The notes beneath the pieces are model-generated. The model saw nothing but the letters and a program-made list of their open reading frames with translations. It did not search any database and had not been told where the DNA came from. The translations under genes were made by a program, and so were the position numbers. From Pseudomonas viridiflava (GTDB taxonomy: Bacteria > Pseudomonadota > Gammaproteobacteria > Pseudomonadales > Pseudomonadaceae), in the NCBI RefSeq assembly GCF_900582625.1, contig NZ_UTIQ01000199.1, positions 496,001 through 560,000 of the forward strand: a stretch of 64,000 nucleotides of DNA, written 5' to 3'. This document shows, in pieces, positions 27,235 to 37,098 of this stretch (position 1 is the first letter of the stretch; every line of letters starts with the position of its first letter).

Positions 27235-29595
27235 ATGCCGAAGTACCCGAACAAACGTCCTCCCCGTACCCTGCCTTCAGGCCCCGATGCCCCTGCCCGT
27301 CCGCTCGCGCTGATCATTTTTGCCGTCATTTTGCTGGTGACACTGCCCATCTGGCTTTATCGCCAACACGCCACCGCCCCCGTCGCGCCAGACACGGTAT
27401 CGCCCGCCGCGCTGAGCAGCGAAAAGGCACTACCGCCCGCCTCCTTTGTCGATGAAGGGCAATGCCAGAGCTGCCACGGCGAACAAAGCAACGCCTGGAG
27501 CGGTTCCCATCATCAGATGGCCATGCTGCCGGCCAGCGCCGAACATGTTCGCGGCGATTTCAATAACGCCACCTTTAGCGGCGAAGCGGAAACCAGCCGC
27601 TTCACCCAGCGCGACGGCGCATTCTGGATCAACACGCCAGGCCCCGATGGCAAGCCCGCCGACTTCAAAGTGGCCTACACCTTTGGCGTCGAGCCGTTGC
27701 AGCAATACCTGCTGGAAATGCCCGGCGGCCGCCTTCAGGCCTCCGGCGTGGCGTGGGATACGCAGAAGCACCGGTGGTTCGAGTTGTACCCCGGCGAGAA
27801 GATGAATTTTCGCGATGATCTGCACTGGAGCAAAGCGGCGCAGAACGCCAACTTCATGTGCGTGGACTGCCACACCACCGGCTTCAAACGCAACTTCAAC
27901 GCCCATACGGACACCTTCGCCAGCACTTGGAACAACCTCGGCGTCGGCTGCCAGAGCTGCCACGGGCCGGCGTCGCGCCACCTGGAATGGAGCGCGGGGA
28001 AGAACCTCAACAAGCAGCAACCCGATAAAGGCTTTGGTGTAGCACTGGGTAGCCGCGACGCCTTTGCCCAGGTGGAAACCTGCGGCCGCTGTCATTCCCG
28101 TCGGGCGCCCTTGGGCGATGGCGACACCGCCAGCACACGACTCATGGATGACTACGTGCCGGCCAACCTGACGGCCGAGCTGTATCAGGTCGACGGCAAG
28201 ATCAAGGACGAAGTGTTCGAGTACGGCTCCTTTGCCCAGAGCAAAATGTTCAGCAAAGGCGTGACCTGCACCGATTGCCACAACCCCCACAGCAACCAAC
28301 TCAAAGCGCCCGGAAACGGTGTGTGCCTGCAATGCCACAACACCGCCGGCAAGGCCTCGCGGGCCGGCATCGACGCGGCGGGTTTGAAAGCGAAGAACTA
28401 CGAAGCGCCGGAGCACACCAAACACAAAGCCGGGCAGCCAGGCTCCAACTGCGTGGATTGCCATATGCCCGGCAAGCTCTACATGGTCAACGACTACCGC
28501 CACGACCACAGCCTGAGCATTCCCGACCCGGCGCAATCGGCCAGGCTCGGCAGCACCGATGCCTGTGCCGCCTGCCACAGCACCGCGAGCAGCAAGATCG
28601 CCGAGCAATTCAAGGTTTGGTATGGCAGCACGCCGGTCAAAGATGGCGGCTATGGCGACGCCATTTTCGCCGCGCGGCATGGCTCGCCGGGAGCGGCGCG
28701 CATGCTGATGCAGCAACTGGCACGTACCGACCTCCCTGCCATTCGCCGCGCCACCGTGCTGGCGCAATTGCCCACGTATCCAAGTCAGCGCGCCCTGGAC
28801 CAGGCAGTTATCGCCCTCAACCACGCGGACCCGCAAGTGCGCGCGGCGGCGGTTGAAACGGTGGCGCGAATGGGCTCGGTGGAACAGCAAGTGCGCCTGC
28901 TCAGCCCGCGTTTGAGCGACCCGGTGCGCGCCGTGCGCTTTGCTGCCGCGTCGCAACTGGCCAACGTGCCGGTAGCACAACGCGCCACCATCGATAGCGC
29001 CTGGCAGCCCGTAATCAAGGACTATGAAGCGGCTCAGCAGACGCTGCGCGACCGTGCCGAAGCTAATTTCAACCTGGCGCTGCTTTATCAGAACACGGGC
29101 CGTGGCGGGCAATCCGAAGCGGCCTTGCGCGAGGCCCTGCGACGTAACCCGGACTTCCTGCCCGCCGTGGTCAGTCTGGCGCAATTGCTCGATGCTCAAG
29201 GGCAGCATGCCGCCGCGTTGCAACTGCTGAACGAAGCCATAACCCGGCACCCCGAGGCCGGGTTGCTGCAACACAGCCTTGGCCTGGCGCTGATTCGCGC
29301 AGGCGACCGTGAGAACGCCATGGCGGCGTTGGCCAAAGCCGCCGAACTGAACCCACAAGACCCGCAATTCAGCTACGTGTACGCCATCGCCCTGCACGAC
29401 ACCGGCAAACCGGAGCAGGCTCGCAACCAGCTCGAAGCCTTGCTAAAACGCCAGCCCGAGAACCGCAACGCCCGTCTGGCGTTGATCAGTTATTGGCACG
29501 AAGCCGGGCAGCCGCAGAAAGTACAAGTGCTGCAAGCGGAGCTTGAACAGCAGAATCCGGATGATCCGGAGTTACAGCTGGCGCCGAATCGGTGA
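27235..29595 (+). CDS. Octaheme c-type cytochrome fused to HEAT-like and TPR repeats
   Basis: A 786-residue protein. Residues 24-42 are a hydrophobic N-terminal anchor, so the rest is periplasmic. Eight CxxCH heme motifs follow: CQSCH (77-81), CVDCH, CQSCH, CGRCH, CTDCH, CLQCH, CVDCH and CAACH. About residues 500-600 form HEAT-like repeats ('DPQVRAAAVETVARMG', 'DPVRAVRFAAASQLA'), then tandem TPRs ('EANFNLALLYQNTGRGG', 'GLLQHSLGLALIRAGD') run to the C-terminus. The cytochrome part resembles the c554/multiheme superfamily. No partner oxidoreductase is adjacent. The TPR part probably docks a protein; the electron acceptor is unknown. Confidence 0.88.
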   Translation: MPKYPNKRPPRTLPSGPDAPARPLALIIFAVILLVTLPIWLYRQHATAPVAPDTVSPAALSSEKALPPASFVDEGQCQSCHGEQSNAWSGSHHQMAMLPASAEHVRGDFNNATFSGEAETSRFTQRDGAFWINTPGPDGKPADFKVAYTFGVEPLQQYLLEMPGGRLQASGVAWDTQKHRWFELYPGEKMNFRDDLHWSKAAQNANFMCVDCHTTGFKRNFNAHTDTFASTWNNLGVGCQSCHGPASRHLEWSAGKNLNKQQPDKGFGVALGSRDAFAQVETCGRCHSRRAPLGDGDTASTRLMDDYVPANLTAELYQVDGKIKDEVFEYGSFAQSKMFSKGVTCTDCHNPHSNQLKAPGNGVCLQCHNTAGKASRAGIDAAGLKAKNYEAPEHTKHKAGQPGSNCVDCHMPGKLYMVNDYRHDHSLSIPDPAQSARLGSTDACAACHSTASSKIAEQFKVWYGSTPVKDGGYGDAIFAARHGSPGAARMLMQQLARTDLPAIRRATVLAQLPTYPSQRALDQAVIALNHADPQVRAAAVETVARMGSVEQQVRLLSPRLSDPVRAVRFAAASQLANVPVAQRATIDSAWQPVIKDYEAAQQTLRDRAEANFNLALLYQNTGRGGQSEAALREALRRNPDFLPAVVSLAQLLDAQGQHAAALQLLNEAITRHPEAGLLQHSLGLALIRAGDRENAMAALAKAAELNPQDPQFSYVYAIALHDTGKPEQARNQLEALLKRQPENRNARLALISYWHEAGQPQKVQVLQAELEQQNPDDPELQLAPNR

Positions 29596-29610
29596 GTTTG
29601 GGTCGTAGAT

Positions 29611-29740
29611 CGTAGGTTGGGTCGGTCCGCGTGCGGTGAGCGCAGCGAAGCCCAACGGGTTCGCTGGGTTCGCCTGGAATCTGCACGCGGAGCCCGTTGG
29701 GCTCCCGGGTGGGCTTCGCGGGGCTCAACCCATCCTACCC
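29611..29740. repeat. Imperfect inverted repeat, GTAGGTTGGG family
   Basis: The stretch starts CGTAGGTTGGGTCGG, has GCGCAGCGAAGCCCAACGGG and GCCCGTTGGGCT inside, and ends GGGCTTCGCGGGGCTCAACCCATCCTAC. It forms a large potential cruciform between convergent genes. An expanded member of the GTTGGG/CCCAAC family. Confidence 0.6.
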
Positions 29741-29814
29741 CCGGACCGATCCATCCAACGCCGCGTGCCGATTCAACGAATCGCCGCGGTCCGGTATGAC
29801 CTGGAGTTGCGGGT

Positions 29815-30456
29815 TTACCGCGGGTGTTTGCGCCGGTCCATAAGTTGGAAACGCGGTAGCGCCAAGCCCCAATAAATAGCGGCTACGCGCGTCACCAACA
29901 CCACCAGCATCGCCACGCCCGTTGCCGCCCAATGTCCGGCGCCCAGGTTCAGCAGCGCGATAAACACCAGCGAACCGGCGATGCACGCGGTGGCGTACAC
30001 CTCTTTTTGGAAGATCAGCGGAATCTGGTTGCACAGCACGTCGCGCAGCACGCCGCCGGCCACGCCGGTCATCACGCCCATGATTACCGCCGAACTGGTC
30101 GGCACGCCGTGGCGCATGGCCACTTCGGTGCCTATCACGGTGAAGACCGCCAAGCCAAAGGCATCGGCGATCAACAGTGCTTTTTCCGGCAGCGGCTTGA
30201 TAAACCGTGCCCACAGCACCGTGCCGAGGGCGCCCAGTGAGGCGACGAGCAAGTACAGCTCGTTGCCGATCCAGCTCACCGGGTGGTTGTCCAAAATCAG
30301 ATCGCGCAGCGTGCCGCCGCCTAACGACGTCACCAGCGCAATCACCAGCACGCCGAACAGGTCCATGGCATTGCGCCCGGCCATCAACGCGCCGGTGACG
30401 GCGAACACCGCGACGCCGAACAGGTCACTGAGGTAGAACAGCGTTTCGATACTCAC
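29815..30456 (-). CDS. TRIC-type trimeric intracellular cation channel family protein (UPF0126)
   Basis: A 213-residue inner-membrane protein with seven hydrophobic segments and the two internally repeated glycine-rich motifs of prokaryotic TRIC channels, '[12 protein letters not shown]' and '[16 protein letters not shown]'. The family forms trimeric cation channels. Its ATG overlaps the gorA stop (ATGA), so it is translated from the gorA transcript. The C-terminus is basic and cytoplasmic. Confidence 0.9.
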   Translation of the reverse strand: MSIETLFYLSDLFGVAVFAVTGALMAGRNAMDLFGVLVIALVTSLGGGTLRDLILDNHPVSWIGNELYLLVASLGALGTVLWARFIKPLPEKALLIADAFGLAVFTVIGTEVAMRHGVPTSSAVIMGVMTGVAGGVLRDVLCNQIPLIFQKEVYATACIAGSLVFIALLNLGAGHWAATGVAMLVVLVTRVAAIYWGLALPRFQLMDRRKHPR

Positions 30457-31808
30457 GCCGGCGTACGCATGGTCACGAATTCTTCCGCGGCGGTCGGGTG
30501 CACGCCCATGGTGTCGTCGAAGTGGCGCTTGGTGACGCCCGCTTTCAACGCCACGGCCAGGCCCTGGATGATTTCGCCGGCGTCCGGGCCGACCATGTGG
30601 CAGCCCAGCACCTTGTCGCTGTCGGCATCGACCACCAGCTTCATGAACGTGCGTTCCTGGTTGGAGGTCAGCACCAGTTTCATCGGGCGGAAGTCGCTTT
30701 GGAAAATCACCACCTTGTGGCCGGCATCGCGCGCCTGTTCCTCGGTCATGCCCACTGTTCCGATATTGGGCAGGCTGAACACCGCCGTGGCGATCTGCTG
30801 ATAATCCACAGGGCGGTACTGCTCCGGCTTGAACAGCCGACGCGCCACGGCCATGCCTTCGGCCAACGCGACCGGTGTGAGCTGCACGCGGCCGATCACA
30901 TCACCGAGGGCGAGAATCGACGGCTCGGCGGTTTCATATTCGTCGTTAACGCTGATGAACCCGCGCTCGTCGAGCTGCACGTTGGTGTTTTCCAGACCGA
31001 GGTTGTCGAGCATCGGGCGCCGGCCAGTGGCGTAAAACACGCAGTCGGTCTCCAGCACGCGACCATCTTTGAGCGTGGCGTGCAGGCTGCCGTCGGCTTG
31101 TTTGTCGATGCGGTCGATGTCGGCGTTGAACTGCAAATTCACGCCGTGCTTGGTCATTTCCTCTTTCAGGTGCTTGCGCACCGCGCCGTCGAAGCCGCGC
31201 AGGAACAGGTCACCGCGATACAGCAACGAGGTGTCGGCGCCGAGGCCGTGGAAGATCGAGGCGAACTCGACCGCGATATACCCGCCGCCCACCACCAACA
31301 CGCGCTTTGGCAGCTCTTTGAGGAAAAACGCCTGGTTGGAGTTGATCGCATGTTCGTGGCCGGGAATCGGCGGAACCACCGGCCAGCCGCCGGTGGCGAC
31401 CAGAATATGTTTGGCGCTGAAGGTTTTGCCGTCGACCTCGACGTGGTGCGGGTCGGTAATTTTCGCGTGGGCTTCCAGCACCGTAACGCCGCTGTTCACC
31501 AGCAGGTTGCGGTAGATGCCATTGAGGCGTTGAATTTCAGCGTTCTTGTTGCGGATCAGCGTGGGCCAATCGAAGGTCGGCGTGCCATTGAGCGTCCAGC
31601 CGTAACCATCAGCTTGTTCGAACTCATCGGAAAAATGCGCGCCGTAAACCAGCAGTTTCTTCGGCACGCAGCCGACGTTGACACAGGTGCCGCCCAGGTA
31701 ACGGCTTTCGGCAACGGCTACCCGCGCGCCAAACCCTGCAGCGAACCGCGCCGCACGCACGCCACCGGAACCGGCGCCAATCACGAAGAGGTCGAAATCG
31801 TAAGTCAT
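30453..31808 (-). CDS. gorA: Glutathione-disulfide reductase
   Basis: A 451-residue flavoprotein disulfide reductase: FAD motif '[14 protein letters not shown]', redox-active cysteines in '[15 protein letters not shown]', NADPH motif '[15 protein letters not shown]', second FAD motif 'ILALGDVIG', and the C-terminal active-site '[14 protein letters not shown]' with the catalytic His-Glu pair. It reduces glutathione disulfide with NADPH in the cytoplasm. AAGGAG is eight bases before ATG 31808. The gor/galU proximity matches P. aeruginosa. Confidence 0.96.
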   Translation of the reverse strand: MTYDFDLFVIGAGSGGVRAARFAAGFGARVAVAESRYLGGTCVNVGCVPKKLLVYGAHFSDEFEQADGYGWTLNGTPTFDWPTLIRNKNAEIQRLNGIYRNLLVNSGVTVLEAHAKITDPHHVEVDGKTFSAKHILVATGGWPVVPPIPGHEHAINSNQAFFLKELPKRVLVVGGGYIAVEFASIFHGLGADTSLLYRGDLFLRGFDGAVRKHLKEEMTKHGVNLQFNADIDRIDKQADGSLHATLKDGRVLETDCVFYATGRRPMLDNLGLENTNVQLDERGFISVNDEYETAEPSILALGDVIGRVQLTPVALAEGMAVARRLFKPEQYRPVDYQQIATAVFSLPNIGTVGMTEEQARDAGHKVVIFQSDFRPMKLVLTSNQERTFMKLVVDADSDKVLGCHMVGPDAGEIIQGLAVALKAGVTKRHFDDTMGVHPTAAEEFVTMRTPA

Positions 31809-31860
31809 GCAAATCTCCTTAGCTGGCGGGCAGCATAGCGCAAAGCGCCCGCCGAGCGCC

Positions 31861-31927
31861 TGTAGGAGCGGCTTTAGCCGCGATGGTTTTGGGGTTCACA
31901 AGCATCGCGGCTAAAGCCGCTCCTACA
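31861..31927. repeat. REP pair (TGTAGGAGCGGCTTTAGCCGCGA family)
   Basis: Two inverted copies, TGTAGGAGCGGCTTTAGCCGCGATG and CATCGCGGCTAAAGCCGCTCCTACA, flank a 17-base spacer. This is the common Pseudomonas REP, able to form a cruciform, between gorA and galU. Confidence 0.9.
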
Positions 31928-31953
31928 AAAAACCGGGCTGGATTTTCGAGTAC

Positions 31954-31985
31954 AAAAAAAAGCCACCTCACGGTGGCCTTTTTTA
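31954..31985 (-). terminator. Intrinsic terminator of galU
   Basis: GGCCACC-GTGA-GGTGGC followed by eight T on the minus strand, 16 bases after the galU stop. The symmetrical A and T runs let it work in both directions. Confidence 0.85.
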
Positions 31986-32000
31986 CAACACAGCTTCGGC

Positions 32001-32840
32001 TTAGTAAGCCTTGCCGGTCTTGTAGAAGTTTTCGAAGCAGAAGTTGGTGGCGTCGATGTAACCCTCGGCGCCGCCGCAGTCGAAACGCTGGCCTTTGAAT
32101 TTGTAAGCCAGTACGCAACCGTCCTGGGCTTGCTTCATCAGGGCGTCGGTGATCTGAATTTCGCCGCCTTTGCCTGGCTCGGTTTCTTCGATCAACTTGA
32201 AGATATCCGGGGTCAGGATGTAGCGGCCGATGATGGCCAGGTTCGACGGAGCGTCTTCTGGTTTCGGCTTCTCGACCATGCTGTTAACGCGGTAGATGTC
32301 GTCACGAATCATCTCGCCGGAAATGACGCCGTACTTGGACACTTCGTCCTGCGGCACTTCCTGAATCGCTACGATCGAGCAGCGGAACTGGTTGTACAGC
32401 TTGACCATCTGGGTCAGTACGCCGTCGCCATCGACGTTTACGCACAGGTCGTCTGCCAGTACCACGGCGAACGGTTCGTCACCGATCAGCGGGCGGCCAG
32501 ACAGGATCGCGTGGCCCAGGCCTTTCATTTCAACCTGACGGGTGTAAGAGAAGCTGCAGTTGTCGATCAGGCGGCGGATGCCGACCAGGTATTTTTCTTT
32601 GTCGGTGCCTTTGATCTGGTGTTCCAGCTCGTAGCTGATGTCGAAGTGGTCTTCCAGGGCGCGCTTGCCACGGCCAGTAACGATGGAGATCTCCGAAAGC
32701 CCGGCTTCCAGCGCTTCTTCAACGCCGTACTGAATCAGCGGCTTGTTCACCACCGGCAGCATTTCCTTGGGCATGGCCTTTGTTGCTGGTAGGAAACGGG
32801 TACCGTAACCAGCAGCCGGGAACAAGCATTTCTTGATCAT
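32001..32840 (-). CDS. galU: UTP-glucose-1-phosphate uridylyltransferase
   Basis: A 279-residue nucleotidyltransferase: 'CLFPAAGYGTRFLPATKAMPKEMLPV' (nucleotide-binding loop, Lys), 'VVLADDLC' (metal-binding Asp), 'EKPKPEDAPSNLAIIGRYI' and 'GGEIQITDAL'. It makes UDP-glucose from UTP and glucose-1-phosphate for LPS and exopolysaccharides. ATG 32840 has AAGGA upstream and starts at the family's N-terminus 'MIKKCLFPAAG'. It lies 47 bases after ugd, with its own terminator, so the two act in sequence to give UDP-glucuronate. Confidence 0.96.
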   Translation of the reverse strand: MIKKCLFPAAGYGTRFLPATKAMPKEMLPVVNKPLIQYGVEEALEAGLSEISIVTGRGKRALEDHFDISYELEHQIKGTDKEKYLVGIRRLIDNCSFSYTRQVEMKGLGHAILSGRPLIGDEPFAVVLADDLCVNVDGDGVLTQMVKLYNQFRCSIVAIQEVPQDEVSKYGVISGEMIRDDIYRVNSMVEKPKPEDAPSNLAIIGRYILTPDIFKLIEETEPGKGGEIQITDALMKQAQDGCVLAYKFKGQRFDCGGAEGYIDATNFCFENFYKTGKAY

Positions 32841-32887
32841 GTGAGTCCTTGAAAGAAGGGTCATACCGTTAGTGCCGCGCAGTCTAA

Positions 32888-34249
32888 TCAGGCGGCACTC
32901 GCCTTACAATGGCCCGCCACAGGGCGGCCAATGCCACGATAGAGAAACCCTAGCGCAGATAGTTCCAACGAATCGTAAATATTGCGTCCATCGAACACGG
33001 CCGGCATGCGCATCAAACCGCGAATACGACGGAAATCGGGCTGGCGGAACTGCTTCCATTCCGTCACCAACACCAGCGCGTCCGCGCCTTCCACCGCCGA
33101 ATAAGGGGACTCGCTGAGCTGCAACTGGCCATTGGCGAGCGCCTGCGGGTAACGCGCCGCCACCGCTTTGCAGGCCACCGGGTCGCACGCCTGAACACGC
33201 GCCCCAGCGGCCAGCAAGGCATCGAGCAGCACCAAGCTGGGAGCCTCGCGTAAATCGTCAGTGCCCGGTTTGAATGCCAAGCCCCACAGCGCCACCACCC
33301 GTCCTTGCAAATAGCCGTTGAAGTGGTCGTACAACGCTTCGAACAACAAGGTTTTCTGCACCGCGTTGCGCGCCTCCACCGCGCGCAAAATTGCCGGTTC
33401 GAAACCGTTCTGCTCGGCCGTGTGGATCAGCGCTTTAACATCTTTAGGGAAACACGAACCGCCGTAGCCGCAGCCGGCGTAGATAAAGTGCGTGCCAATG
33501 CGCTTGTCACTGCCGATGCCACGGCGGACCTGTTCAATGTCCACGTCCAGCAGGCCGCACAGGCCCGCCATCTCGTTGATAAAGGAAATCTTGGTCGCCA
33601 GAAAGGCATTGGCGGCGTACTTGCTGAACTCGGCGGCGCGCACCGGCATGCTCAGCACGCGTTCGCTGTTGCGCACGAACGGCGCGTACAGGCGACGCAG
33701 CAACGCTTCGCTGGCGGCATCGCTGCAACCCAGCAGCACGCGGTCCGGACGCATGAAATCGTCAATGGCCGAGCCTTCTTTCAAAAACTCCGGATTGCTC
33801 GCCACGCTCACCTGAAAACCAAGCTGGCGCTGCTGCAAGCGCTGGTTAATGGCGTGCTGCACCCGTTCTGCAGTGCCGACCGGCACCGTCGATTTGTTCA
33901 CCACCAGGCAGGCCTGCCGCAGCGTAGATCCCAGTTGCTCGGCCACGGCGATCACGTGACTGAGGTCTGCCGAACCGTCCTCGCCGCTGGGCGTGCCCAC
34001 GGCAATAAACACCACCGCCGCCCGCGCTACGCCTTCAGCCAGGCGCCGAGTGAAACTCAGCTGGCCGCTGGCCAAATGCGCGGATAACAGCGCTGACAAA
34101 CCGGGCTCATGAATCGGCACTTCGCCGGCCTGCAACTGCGCCAGGCGCGTGGGATCGGTTTCCACACACACCACGTGATTGCCCATTTCCGCAAAACACG
34201 CCGCCGTCACCAACCCCACATACCCCGCGCCGATCACACATAGCTGCAT
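32888..34249 (-). CDS. ugd: UDP-glucose 6-dehydrogenase
   Basis: A 453-residue enzyme: NAD motif 'VIGAGYVGLVTAACFAEMG', 'EFLKEGSAIDDFMRPDRVLLG', the substrate lysine in 'AANAFLATKISFINEMAGLC', catalytic Cys in 'AGCGYGGSCFPKDVKAL', and 'GLAFKPGTDDLREAPS'. It oxidises UDP-glucose twice to UDP-glucuronate. GGAG precedes ATG 34249; the 24 upstream in-frame codons are not part of the family. Together with galU it supplies sugar nucleotides for surface polysaccharide. Confidence 0.95.
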   Translation of the reverse strand: MQLCVIGAGYVGLVTAACFAEMGNHVVCVETDPTRLAQLQAGEVPIHEPGLSALLSAHLASGQLSFTRRLAEGVARAAVVFIAVGTPSGEDGSADLSHVIAVAEQLGSTLRQACLVVNKSTVPVGTAERVQHAINQRLQQRQLGFQVSVASNPEFLKEGSAIDDFMRPDRVLLGCSDAASEALLRRLYAPFVRNSERVLSMPVRAAEFSKYAANAFLATKISFINEMAGLCGLLDVDIEQVRRGIGSDKRIGTHFIYAGCGYGGSCFPKDVKALIHTAEQNGFEPAILRAVEARNAVQKTLLFEALYDHFNGYLQGRVVALWGLAFKPGTDDLREAPSLVLLDALLAAGARVQACDPVACKAVAARYPQALANGQLQLSESPYSAVEGADALVLVTEWKQFRQPDFRRIRGLMRMPAVFDGRNIYDSLELSALGFLYRGIGRPVAGHCKASAA

Positions 34250-34338
34250 CGCTGCTTCTCCGAATGAGTTACAGCGATTGCAACCAAAAGCAGTGGCAAG
34301 CGTGTGACGGTCACGCGACAAGCCGGTGACAGCGAAAC

Positions 34339-34671
34339 TCAGCGACGCTCGCGGTGCACCGAACCGTTGCCCGGCTGGCGCTGGAACTCCCCTACTCCCG
34401 GATATTCGATGCTTTGCTGCACATTGCCGCGAATCTGCGTTGAACCAGAGCCTTGATAGGTGCTGTTGGAGTTGTAGCGGTTATCCGGCACTTGATAACT
34501 GCCGTAGCCGCTGCTGCCCTCTTGCCGGCTGGACTCGCTGATACTGCCGCTGGCGCCAGGGCTGACATAGGTGCGGGTGATGGTGCGCTGCTGACCGACG
34601 ATTTCGGCAGCGAGCGTGACCTGCGCGCTCAAGCCAGCCACCAGCAACACACTGAGCACTAAACGGTGCAT
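34339..34671 (-). CDS. Exported Ser/Gly/Gln-rich hypothetical protein
   Basis: A 110-residue protein with a clear signal peptide (1-22, 'LVLSVLLVAGLSAQVTLAAE'). A hydrophilic, low-complexity mature part follows ('SPGASGSISESSRQEGSSGYGSY' type, rich in Ser, Gly, Tyr, Asn, Gln). GGAGG lies seven bases before ATG 34671. Periplasmic or extracellular; no family recognised. Confidence 0.65.
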   Translation of the reverse strand: MHRLVLSVLLVAGLSAQVTLAAEIVGQQRTITRTYVSPGASGSISESSRQEGSSGYGSYQVPDNRYNSNSTYQGSGSTQIRGNVQQSIEYPGVGEFQRQPGNGSVHRERR

Positions 34672-34722
34672 GTGGAAACCTCCACGCATGGGTTGGACGT
34701 CCATCCTACGGAAAAACATCGG

Positions 34723-36369
34723 TCAGGAGGGTTCGATGTTTGCGCCCACTACCTGATCCAGCATGTCGCTCAACCGGTCCATGGTGAACGGTTTGCGCAA
34801 CACAGTGGCGCTACTGCCCACAGCCGCCTGCAACTGTGCGGTGTCGGAAAAGCCGCTGATGAAAATGATCGGCAAGTGTGGGTATTTCTCCAACAGCAGT
34901 TTCGCCACTTCCGCGCCGTTAAGGTGCGGCATGGCGAAGTCCAGCAGCACTAGATCCGGCATCTGCACGTCGATCAGCTTCAGGCCCGCCAAGCCGCTGC
35001 TGGCTTCGCGTACCTGATGGCCGAGGGCTTCGAGCATGTCGACCACAACGCGACGCACGTCGTCGTCATCGTCGATCAGCATCACCTGCTTGCCGCCCTG
35101 TTTCAGCGGCTCGTTGGCGGCAGCGGCCGGCACTTCGATCAACGCGCTGTCGCGGGTGTACGGCAAGGTGAGGAACACCTGAGTGCCACAACCCGGCGCC
35201 GACACCAGGCGCACCCAGCCGTTGGATTGCTCGACGATGCTCTGCACTTGCGCCAATCCCAGCCCAGTGCCGGCGCCGATGCCTTTGGTGGAAAAGAACG
35301 CGTTGAATGCTTTCAGGCGCACGTCTTCGCTCATGCCGACGCCAGTATCCGCCACGCAAATTTGCATCACGCCATACGGCGCGCCCTCAACCGGGTCGGG
35401 ATGATGCTGGGTGGTGATATTCAGCGAGCCGCCCGTGGGCATGGCATCGCGGGCGTTGAGCGCCAAGTTGAGGATGGCCAGTTCCAACTGCGTGGGGTCG
35501 CTGAGTACGTAGTGCTCGCTCGGCTCCAGGTTCAGTCGGATGCGCACCGTGGTGCCGATGGTGCGCACCAGCAGGTCGGTCATGTCGCGAATTACCGAGT
35601 TGATGCGCAGCGGTTGCAGTTCGAGTTTTTGCGAGCGCGAGAACGCCAGCAACTGGGCGGTGAGCTTGGCGCCACGGTCGGCGGCTTTGAGTCCGGCCTC
35701 GGTCCAGCGCACGACTTTTTCCGAAGTCGGCCGGCGCGCGATCAGGTCCAGGCTGCCTTTGATGCCTTGCAGCAGGTTATTGAAGTCATGCGCCAGGCCG
35801 CCAGTGAGTTGCCCCACCGCTTCCATTTTTTGCGCTTGGCTCAGGCGTGCTTCCAGCAAGCGACGCTCGGTGAGGTCGGTGACCACGCCGCAGATAATCG
35901 GCTCCTCGCTGCTGTCCAGCGCCAAGGCGCGGAATGACAGGTAAGCGGGCGTCACTTGATCGTCGGCGGCCAGCAAATTGAATTCGCTGCGCACCGCTTC
36001 TTCGGCACTGTTGGCAATAAAGCGGCGGAAGCGCTCGCGCTCGGCGGGCGCGACGAAATCAGCGAAATCGTGGGCCACTACCTTTTCCAGCGGCCGGTGC
36101 ACCATCTCGCCCAGGCGCTCATTGCCGTACAGCACAAAGCCGTCGCGCGATAACGTCACCGCGCCTTCCTGCATTTGCTCGACCAGGGTGCGATACGGCC
36201 GGTCGGCGCTTTCCAGGGTGTACACACTCACCGCTTCGCCGGTGTCGATAAACAGCGCGTCCACCGCGCCGGTGCGAATGGCTTCGAGGGTGTCCTCGGC
36301 TTCGCGCAGTTTGTCGCTCAGCTGCTTGATGTATTGCTCGTCGGTCAGCCCTATGGCGCGTTCGATCAT
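34723..36369 (-). CDS. PAS-histidine kinase-receiver hybrid of the Kai operon
   Basis: A 548-residue soluble hybrid kinase. There is an N-terminal coiled region (about 10-35), a PAS domain (about 57-170, 'EGAVTLSRDGFVLYGNE'), HisKA with His194 in 'GGLAHDFNNLLQ', HATPase ('LNARDAMPTGG', 'DTGVGM', 'GTGLGLAQV'), and a receiver with Asp477 ('LLDFAMPHLNG'). It has no membrane segment. It is the last gene of the operon, 10 bases after the second kaiB, with GAGGGA before ATG 36369. KaiC-linked histidine kinases in cyanobacteria (SasA, CikA) read the clock state, so this is a candidate output kinase. The KaiB-like domain of SasA is not in it but is encoded just upstream. Confidence 0.9.
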   Translation of the reverse strand: MIERAIGLTDEQYIKQLSDKLREAEDTLEAIRTGAVDALFIDTGEAVSVYTLESADRPYRTLVEQMQEGAVTLSRDGFVLYGNERLGEMVHRPLEKVVAHDFADFVAPAERERFRRFIANSAEEAVRSEFNLLAADDQVTPAYLSFRALALDSSEEPIICGVVTDLTERRLLEARLSQAQKMEAVGQLTGGLAHDFNNLLQGIKGSLDLIARRPTSEKVVRWTEAGLKAADRGAKLTAQLLAFSRSQKLELQPLRINSVIRDMTDLLVRTIGTTVRIRLNLEPSEHYVLSDPTQLELAILNLALNARDAMPTGGSLNITTQHHPDPVEGAPYGVMQICVADTGVGMSEDVRLKAFNAFFSTKGIGAGTGLGLAQVQSIVEQSNGWVRLVSAPGCGTQVFLTLPYTRDSALIEVPAAAANEPLKQGGKQVMLIDDDDDVRRVVVDMLEALGHQVREASSGLAGLKLIDVQMPDLVLLDFAMPHLNGAEVAKLLLEKYPHLPIIFISGFSDTAQLQAAVGSSATVLRKPFTMDRLSDMLDQVVGANIEPS

Positions 36370-36379
36370 CGGCAATCCC

Positions 36380-36727
36380 TCACTCAATACCGAGCGCGCT
36401 ACGCAAGGTAGCGGTGTCGGACAGGTCGCCGATAAGCAAGCGCACCGGCAGCGGTTTGAGCTTCATCAACGTGGGCACCGCGATAATTTGCGCTTCGCGC
36501 GCCGCGCTCGGGTTCTGGTAGATATCGACGACCTCCAATGAATAAGCGCCAGGCAAGTGGGTGTCGCACAGCGCTCTCAGGTTGGTGATGGCTCGCGTGG
36601 AACGGGCGGTGCTGCCAGACACATACAAACGCAGCTCCAAGCACTCCCCCGCTTGCGTCGAGCCTTCGGGCAGTTGCGCAGTCGCCGAGGCAACCGGCGG
36701 TTGTTCAGGTGGCGGTGTAAGGCTCAA
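36380..36727 (-). CDS. kaiB: KaiB-like protein (second copy)
   Basis: A 115-residue thioredoxin-like KaiB homologue. After a Pro/Gln-rich N-terminal extension (about 1-30) come '[24 protein letters not shown]', '[29 protein letters not shown]' and '[20 protein letters not shown]', the canonical KaiB order. The only fitting start is TTG 36727, whose bases overlap the stop of the upstream kaiB (TTGA), so it is translationally coupled. It differs widely from the first KaiB, so the pair is not a recent duplication. In the clock family KaiB binds the KaiC ring. Confidence 0.9.
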   Translation of the reverse strand: MSLTPPPEQPPVASATAQLPEGSTQAGECLELRLYVSGSTARSTRAITNLRALCDTHLPGAYSLEVVDIYQNPSAAREAQIIAVPTLMKLKPLPVRLLIGDLSDTATLRSALGIE

Positions 36728-37098
36728 TTGACTGGCTCGGGGCGGATATCCAGGCCGACAAGCACTTTGTCAGTGTTGGACAGGTCACCAATAATTTTCA
36801 CCAAAGGCGTCGGCAGGTGCCGTACCAGTGTCGGCAAGGCCAGAATCTGGTCCCCCGCTGCCAGCTGCGGCGTGACGCGCAAGTCGATCACTTCGATGGA
36901 ATACACGCCCGACAGGTACTCCTCGCAAATGCGCTGCAAGTTGCGCAAGGCGGTCACCGACTTCGGCGTTTGCCCGGCAATGTACAAGCGCAGGGCGTAA
37001 TGCCCCGGTTGCCCGACAGCGTTGGGGTCAATCGCCGGGGTGGTGGCGGTGCCGGCAACGGTGTGCGAGTCGGGATCGTGCAGATCAGGGGTCGTCAT
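36724..37098 (-). CDS. kaiB: KaiB-like protein (first copy)
   Basis: A 124-residue KaiB homologue with a 30-residue acidic/Thr-rich N-terminal extension followed by '[27 protein letters not shown]', '[28 protein letters not shown]' and '[21 protein letters not shown]'. Its ATG overlaps the kaiC stop (ATGA). It keeps the pattern of fold-switching KaiB, including 'LALPTLVR' and 'GDLSN', closer to cyanobacterial KaiB than the second copy. Confidence 0.92.
   Translation of the reverse strand: MTTPDLHDPDSHTVAGTATTPAIDPNAVGQPGHYALRLYIAGQTPKSVTALRNLQRICEEYLSGVYSIEVIDLRVTPQLAAGDQILALPTLVRHLPTPLVKIIGDLSNTDKVLVGLDIRPEPVN

Noticed and set aside
27430..29397. A 655-codon open frame antisense to the octaheme cytochrome
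   Set aside because: The plus strand carries eight heme motifs; the reverse reading is repetitive and has no family.
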